Notes under the pieces: generated by a model
Told to the model about the DNA's origin: nothing
The model's input: only the letters and a program-made list of their open reading frames with translations
Database searches by the model: none
Position numbers and translations under genes: made by a program
Assembly (NCBI RefSeq): GCF_963676685.1
Contig: NC_092349.1
Span: 83,092,604-83,156,603, forward strand
Direction: 5' to 3'
Length of the DNA: 64,000 nucleotides
Source: Mytilus edulis
Taxonomy: Eukaryota > Mollusca > Bivalvia > Mytilida > Mytilidae
Shown: piece after piece, positions 59,032 to 64,000 of the stretch
Position numbering within the stretch: position 1 is the stretch's first letter
Layout of the letters: each line of letters begins with the position of its first letter

Positions 59032-60438
59032 GGCCACACCAAATTAATTAATAGTTCTTTGAGATTTTACCCAAAAAAAATGGGGCGAGCGAGCGAAATT
59101 TAAATTTATATTTTTAAATTCTTCGCCTCAAATTTTGAAGAAATATGGAGCGAACGATATTTTTTTTCTCTCAATTTTTATATCTTTTACCTAAAAGAAG
59201 CAACTGAATTTTCAACTCACTTAATTGAAAGGGGACATAATTTGATATAATTAAATTATCTCCCTTTTTATATGTATTTCAACTTTCTGCATTCTTTTTC
59301 ATTTTGTTTTTGTTGTTTGTATAATTAACACTGCACAAATATACACTTTTGAAAATATTTTTTTATGCATGAACTTTATATGGCTATCTGCTTTTAATAT
59401 GCACTGCTTTCATCTGTAGTATATGCACCTTCTGGTCCTTAGACACCCTCTGTAGTATGCTAGCTAGCTTCTTGTAACATAACTGCATGGTGTGTGTTTT
59501 GTGTTTATGAATATGGATCACTAACCAGTCAATCCAAGCACAGTGGAAACTGGGGGTTCTAGCTAGTGCTACTTTACAATTAAATATCAGAAAATAAATT
59601 ACACCAAAACATACCAACATGGAAATACCTACATAACCTACATTTATAAGCCTATGTTATAACTAAGATTTCAACCAGATGCATCATGGAGTCTATAAGG
59701 CCCAATCAATGATATCAGAGTAAAGTCTTTGTGGCCCAGTGAGCTGTTTCCCAGACAAGGGGACAGGTTTATCAGGCATGTGTAACTCATTTTGTGAGCT
59801 CATGAGTACCGAAAATGCATTAATTCCACTTGGTTTTGAATTTGATGCATCTTTAGTAGCAGTAGATCCATCATCAATTGTGAACTGCACATATTTAAAG
59901 TTTAGGTCATTACATATTGACCATACCATATTTTCGTCAGATATTTCGATACTAAAATCATCGAAACTGTTCGACTTACTTATTTGTATGGTTTTAATAT
60001 TAATAATCTCACTTTGTGCATCGCTACATCGTTCAATGGTTTCTTGATATAGTTCCCTGAATGTCCGACATTTTGTTTGTGTTGCCGTATTTTTTAATAT
60101 GTATGCCTTGTTGTTATTTTTGTCTGAATGTTTCACCACAGAAACAATTAGCACGTTTTCCATCTTTGCAACTTTTTTGATCAGAATCAAAAATATGCTT
60201 GACAAATGACAAACACTGCATATTTTCAAACGCTTAATTGATAAAGATTTTTTTATAATACCGGAATGGAGTTCGTCGAAAATGCGGATTTATTTTCGAC
60301 GTGCGGGAATTTTATTTTTATTTTTATATTTTGGTTTTGGCAGGTGAGGTGCGGGAAATTTATTTTTATTTTTTTATTTCAATTTCGGCAATTTAGGTGC
60401 GGATTTTCCAAAGAACTACTAATTAATTTGGTGTGGCC
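59032..60438. mobile_element. PIF/Harbinger-type TIR element
   Basis: The 1407-bp element has 29-bp terminal inverted repeats with one mismatch (GGCCACACCAAATTAATTAA...) and is flanked by TAA at 59029-59031 and 60439-60441. The neighbouring units at 61147 and 62371 keep the empty site (TGTATAAGAAAAAATACTG). The length difference between units, after one A in a homopolymer, is exactly the element plus one TAA. TWA duplications are typical of PIF/Harbinger. It carries a 156-codon ORF but no recognisable transposase. Confidence 0.88.
59693..60163 (-). CDS. unknown 156-aa ORF inside the TAA-flanked element
   Basis: Starts at ATG 60163 (MENVLIVSVVKHSDKNNNKA); further in-frame codons upstream lack an ATG. 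A TATAAAA on the minus strand (60250-60256) lies about 90 bases upstream. The protein has a beta-strand-like N-terminus, an acidic middle (IEISDENMVWSIC, FTIDDGS) and a conserved-looking INAFSVLMSSQ segment, then a C-terminal DIIDWAL. It has no DDE catalytic motif, signal peptide or membrane segment. It could be a domesticated cargo gene, the DNA-binding partner ORF of a Harbinger element, or the first exon of a longer protein. Function is unknown. Confidence 0.5.
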   Translation of the reverse strand: MENVLIVSVVKHSDKNNNKAYILKNTATQTKCRTFRELYQETIERCSDAQSEIINIKTIQISKSNSFDDFSIEISDENMVWSICNDLNFKYVQFTIDDGSTATKDASNSKPSGINAFSVLMSSQNELHMPDKPVPLSGKQLTGPQRLYSDIIDWAL

Positions 60439-63400
60439 TAAGAAAAAATACTGAATAATAAATTCCTGTCAATATACACATCTACATAGTATGTCCTTAT
60501 TATCTACAAAATTTCATGAAATTCTGTTGTGTGTTTTCAGAGGAGTTGAGATGACAAACTGTTGCAGAAGTACATTGAAGCAAATAAGTTCAAAGGGGCA
60601 TAACTCCTAGAAAAAAAATTTAATCGTAATTTCCTGTTGATATGCACATCTATGTAGTATGTCCTTATTATCTGAAAAGGTTTCGTGAAATTCTGTTGTG
60701 TGGTTTGAGAGGAGTTGCGATGACAAACTGTTGCAGTAGTACATTAAAGTAAATAAGTTCAAAGGGGCGTAACTCCTAGAAAAAAAATTGAATCGCAATT
60801 TCCCATCGATATGCACAACTACATAGTATGTCCTTATTATCTGAAAAGGTTTCTTGAAATTCTGTTGTGTGGTTTGAGAGGAGTTGCGATGACAAACTGT
60901 TGCAGTAGTACATTAAAGTAAATAAGTTCAAAGGGGCGTAACTCCTAGAAAAAAAATTGAATCTCAATTTCCCGTCAATATGCACAACTACATAGTATGT
61001 CCTTATTATCTGAAAAGGTTTCGTGAAATTCTGTTGTGTGGTTTGAGAGGTGTTGCGATGACAAACTGTTGCAGTAGTACATTAAAGTAAATAAGTTCAA
61101 AGGGGCGTAACTCCTAGAAAAAAAATTGAATTGCAATTTCAATCGCAACATGTTCTATTTTCAAGCGTACATAATTTTCCATAAGTACTAAACTTAATTA
61201 AACTGTTATATAAACTATATTGAATCAGACAAAATATAACAATAAAACATATTTTAACAAGTAATTCTTTATATAATCAAATGAGCATATATGGGGTCCT
61301 ACTCAAATGCGCCCAGGAGCGCCTGGGTGAAGAAAAAGCGCCCGGGGAAAAGAAAAAGCGCCCGGAGAAGAGAATATAGCGCCCGGGTAAAATATATAGA
61401 TATTTTATTGGCATGAGACAAATTTTTTAAATTATGAACATTGATTTTTTATTTTATTTTAGACAAGTAATTTGTAAATTCAGATAATAGACATTTGTAA
61501 TAAAGCACAAAAACAAGTATGAATATTTCAATTTTAACAATAATATATGAATACTTTTCGAAAGATTGATAATTAAAGAACCTTAGTGAGCATGCTCACA
61601 TACCCCATGTCCCCACATTGTCATTGGAGAAATTAAATAAGTATAAGAAAAAAAAAATTGTATAAGAAAAAATACTGAATAATAAATTCCTGTCAATATA
61701 CACATCTACATAGTATGTCCTTATTATCTACAAAATTTCATGAAATTCTGTTGTGTGTTTTCAGAGGAGTTGAGATGACAAACTGTTGCAGAAGTACATT
61801 GAAGCAAATAAGTTCAAAGGGGCATAACTCCTAGAAAAAAAATTGAATCGTAATTTCCTGTTGATATGCACATCTACGTAGTATGTCCTTATTATCTGAA
61901 AAGGTTTCGTGAAATTCTGTTGTGTGGTTTGAGAGGAGTTGCGATGACAAACTGTTGCAGTAGTACATTAAAGTAAATAAGTTCAAAGGGGCGTAACTCC
62001 TAGAAAAAAAATTGAATCGCAATTTCCCATCGATATGCACAACTACATAGTATGTCCTTATTATCTGAAAAGGTTTCTTGAAATTCTGTTGTGTGGTTTG
62101 AGAGGAGTTGCGATGACAAACTGTTGCAGTAGTACATTAAAGTAAATAAGTTCAAAGGGGCGTAACTCCTAGAAAAAAAATTGAATCTCAATTTCCCGTC
62201 AATATGCACAACTACATAGTATGTCCTTATTATCTGAAAAGGTTTCGTGAAATTCTGTTGTGTGGTTTGAGAGGTGTTGCGATGACAAACTGTTGCAGTA
62301 GTACATTAAAGTAAATAAGTTCAAAGGGGCGTAACTCCTAGAAAAAAAATTGAATTGCAATTTCAATCGCAACATGTTCTATTTTCAAGCGTACATAATT
62401 TTCCATAAGTACTAAACTTAATTAAACTGTTATATAAACTATATTGAATCAGACAAAATATAACAATAAAACATATTTTAACAAGTAATTCTTTATATAA
62501 TCAAATGAGCATATATGGGGTCCTACTCAAATGCGCCCAGGAGCGCCTGGGTGAAGAAAAAGCGCCCGGGGAAAAGAAAAAGCGCCCGGAGAAGAGAATA
62601 TAGCGCCCGGGTAAAATATATAGATATTTTATTGGCATGAGACAAATTTTTTAAATTATGAACATTGATTTTTTATTTTATTTTAGACAAGTAATTTGTA
62701 AATTCAGATAATAGACATTTGTAATAAAGCACAAAAACAAGTATGAATATTTCAATTTTAACAATAATATATGAATACTTTTCGAAAGATTGATAATTAA
62801 AGAACCTTAGTGAGCATGCTCACATACCCCATGTCCCCACATTGTCATTGGAGAAATTAAATAAGTATAAGAAAAAAAAAATTGTATAAGAAAAAATACT
62901 GAATAATAAATTCCTGTCAATATACACATCTACATAGTATGTCCTTATTATCTACAAAATTTCATGAAATTCTGTTGTGTGTTTTCAGAGGAGTTGAGAT
63001 GACAAACTGTTGCAGAAGTACATTGAAGCAAATAAGTTCAAAGGGGCATAACTCCTAGAAAAAAAATTGAATCGTAATTTCCTGTTGATATGCACATCTA
63101 CGTAGTATGTCCTTATTATCTGAAAAGGTTTCGTGAAATTCTGTTGTGTGGTTTGAGAGGAGTTGCGATGACAAACTGTTGCAGTAGTACATTAAAGTAA
63201 ATAAGTTCAAAGGGGCGTAACTCCTAGAAAAAAAATTGAATCGCAATTTCCCATCGATATGCACAACTACATAGTATGTCCTTATTATCTGAAAAGGTTT
63301 CTTGAAATTCTGTTGTGTGGTTTGAGAGGAGTTGCGATGACAAACTGTTGCAGTAGTACATTAAAGTAAATAAGTTCAAAGGGTCGTAACTCCTAGAAAA

Positions 63401-63775
63401 AAAATTGAATCTCAATTTCCCGTCAATATGCACAACTACATAGTATGTCCTTATTATCTGAAAAGGTTTCGTGAAATTCTGTTGTGTGGTTTGAGAGGTG
63501 TTGCGATGACAAACTGTTGCAGTAGTACATTAAAGTAAATAAGTTCAAAGGGGCGTAACTCCTAGAAAAAAAATTGAATCGCAATTTCCCGTCGATATGC
63601 ACAACTACATAGTATGTCCTTATTATCTGAAAAGGTTTTGTGAAATTCTGTTGTGTGGTTTGAGAGGAGTTGCGATGACAAGAAACAGGACTGACGGACT
63701 GACGGATGGACGGACTGACGGACGGACAGGTCAAAAACATTATACCCTCCGCAACTTCGTTGCGTGGGGTATAAT

Positions 63776-64000
63776 AATGGATCACAGTTTATGCGGAAGA
63801 TTTATAAAATGTAAGACATCAAAAGACATGTCTTTCAAAAACGATATCAAAATGAAAAATGTATAAGGCAACCCCCAAATTTCACAGATAAATATTAATT
63901 TAATCAAAATTAAAAGAGGTACATATAATAAATCAGCACATGAAAAAAGCAGTACTATACATGTACCGTAGTTAAAACAAGGGGGTAAAAAACAGGTGTT
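63776..64000. other. no feature recognised
   Basis: AT-rich sequence after the array's terminal hairpin. Confidence 0.4.

Larger units (their letters stand above)
58512..63775. repeat. tandem array of 1224-bp units with 169-bp subrepeats
   Basis: Units start at AACATGTTCTATTTTCAAGC: 58512, 61147 and 62371. Units two and three start exactly 1224 bp apart, and unit one is 1411 bp longer because of the element at 59032-60438. Each unit ends with a run of ~169-bp subrepeats (AGTATGTCCTTATTATCT...), four in the first two and five in the third. The array finishes in an ACTGACGG-type microsatellite (about 63690-63730) and the hairpin TATACCCTCCGCAACTTCGT...GGGTATA. Core subrepeats, ACTG/ACGG microsatellite and terminal hairpin match the described 'pearl' layout of bivalve elements. 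Confidence 0.85.

Noticed and set aside
60607-63433. Six or more near-identical 69-aa minus-strand ORFs
   Set aside because: They lie in the 169-bp subrepeats, and their frame is kept only because adjacent subrepeats are near-identical.

Overview
The window looks like nuclear DNA of a bivalve mollusc, most likely a mytilid mussel. It is AT-rich and intron-bearing, with long non-coding stretches full of degraded transposons, hairpin-ended repeats with ACGG-type microsatellites, and 290-340 nt repeats carrying hammerhead ribozyme cores. The animal-type genes are an RFC5 gene with GT-AG introns, a Mab-21/cGAS-like protein, a B-box/NHL protein and a secreted EGF/TSP1 protein. The species assignment rests on family knowledge, not on a database search.

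Layout. 1-4920: a retrozyme-like copy, a Penelope-type RT relic and LINE pieces interrupted by satellite-like repeats. 4921-8409: no gene seen. 8410-10127 (minus): B-box/coiled-coil/NHL protein, split by one frameshift. 10128-17725: repeats, including a mariner-type TIR element and a 3 x 351 bp tandem block. 17726-20002 (minus): Mab-21/cGAS-like protein with two possible short upstream first exons (20323-20335 and 27514-27544). 20003-34500: mostly mobile elements, including TIR and foldback elements, two retrozyme-like dimers, a LINE with target duplication and a Penelope-type RT relic. 34535-45794 (minus): seven 3' exons of RFC5, whose introns hold a 2.2-kb 50-bp minisatellite, a hAT-type element with a nested TTAA element, and hairpin-ended repeats. 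45795-56000: more of the same repeats, with no recognisable RFC5 5' exons. 56074-58095 (plus): single-exon secreted protein with EGF-like and TSP1 domains. 58180-63775: a motif array, then a tandem array of 1224-bp units, one of which carries a 1407-bp TAA-flanked TIR element with its own ORF.

The four host genes do not form an operon or one pathway. The B-box/NHL protein and the Mab-21/cGAS-like protein belong to families expanded in bivalves and linked to innate immunity, RFC5 is a housekeeping clamp-loader subunit, and the secreted protein may be extracellular matrix, immune or venom-like. The strongest unusual signal is the hammerhead-bearing retrozyme-like family; the copy at 29735-29778 has every core nucleotide intact.
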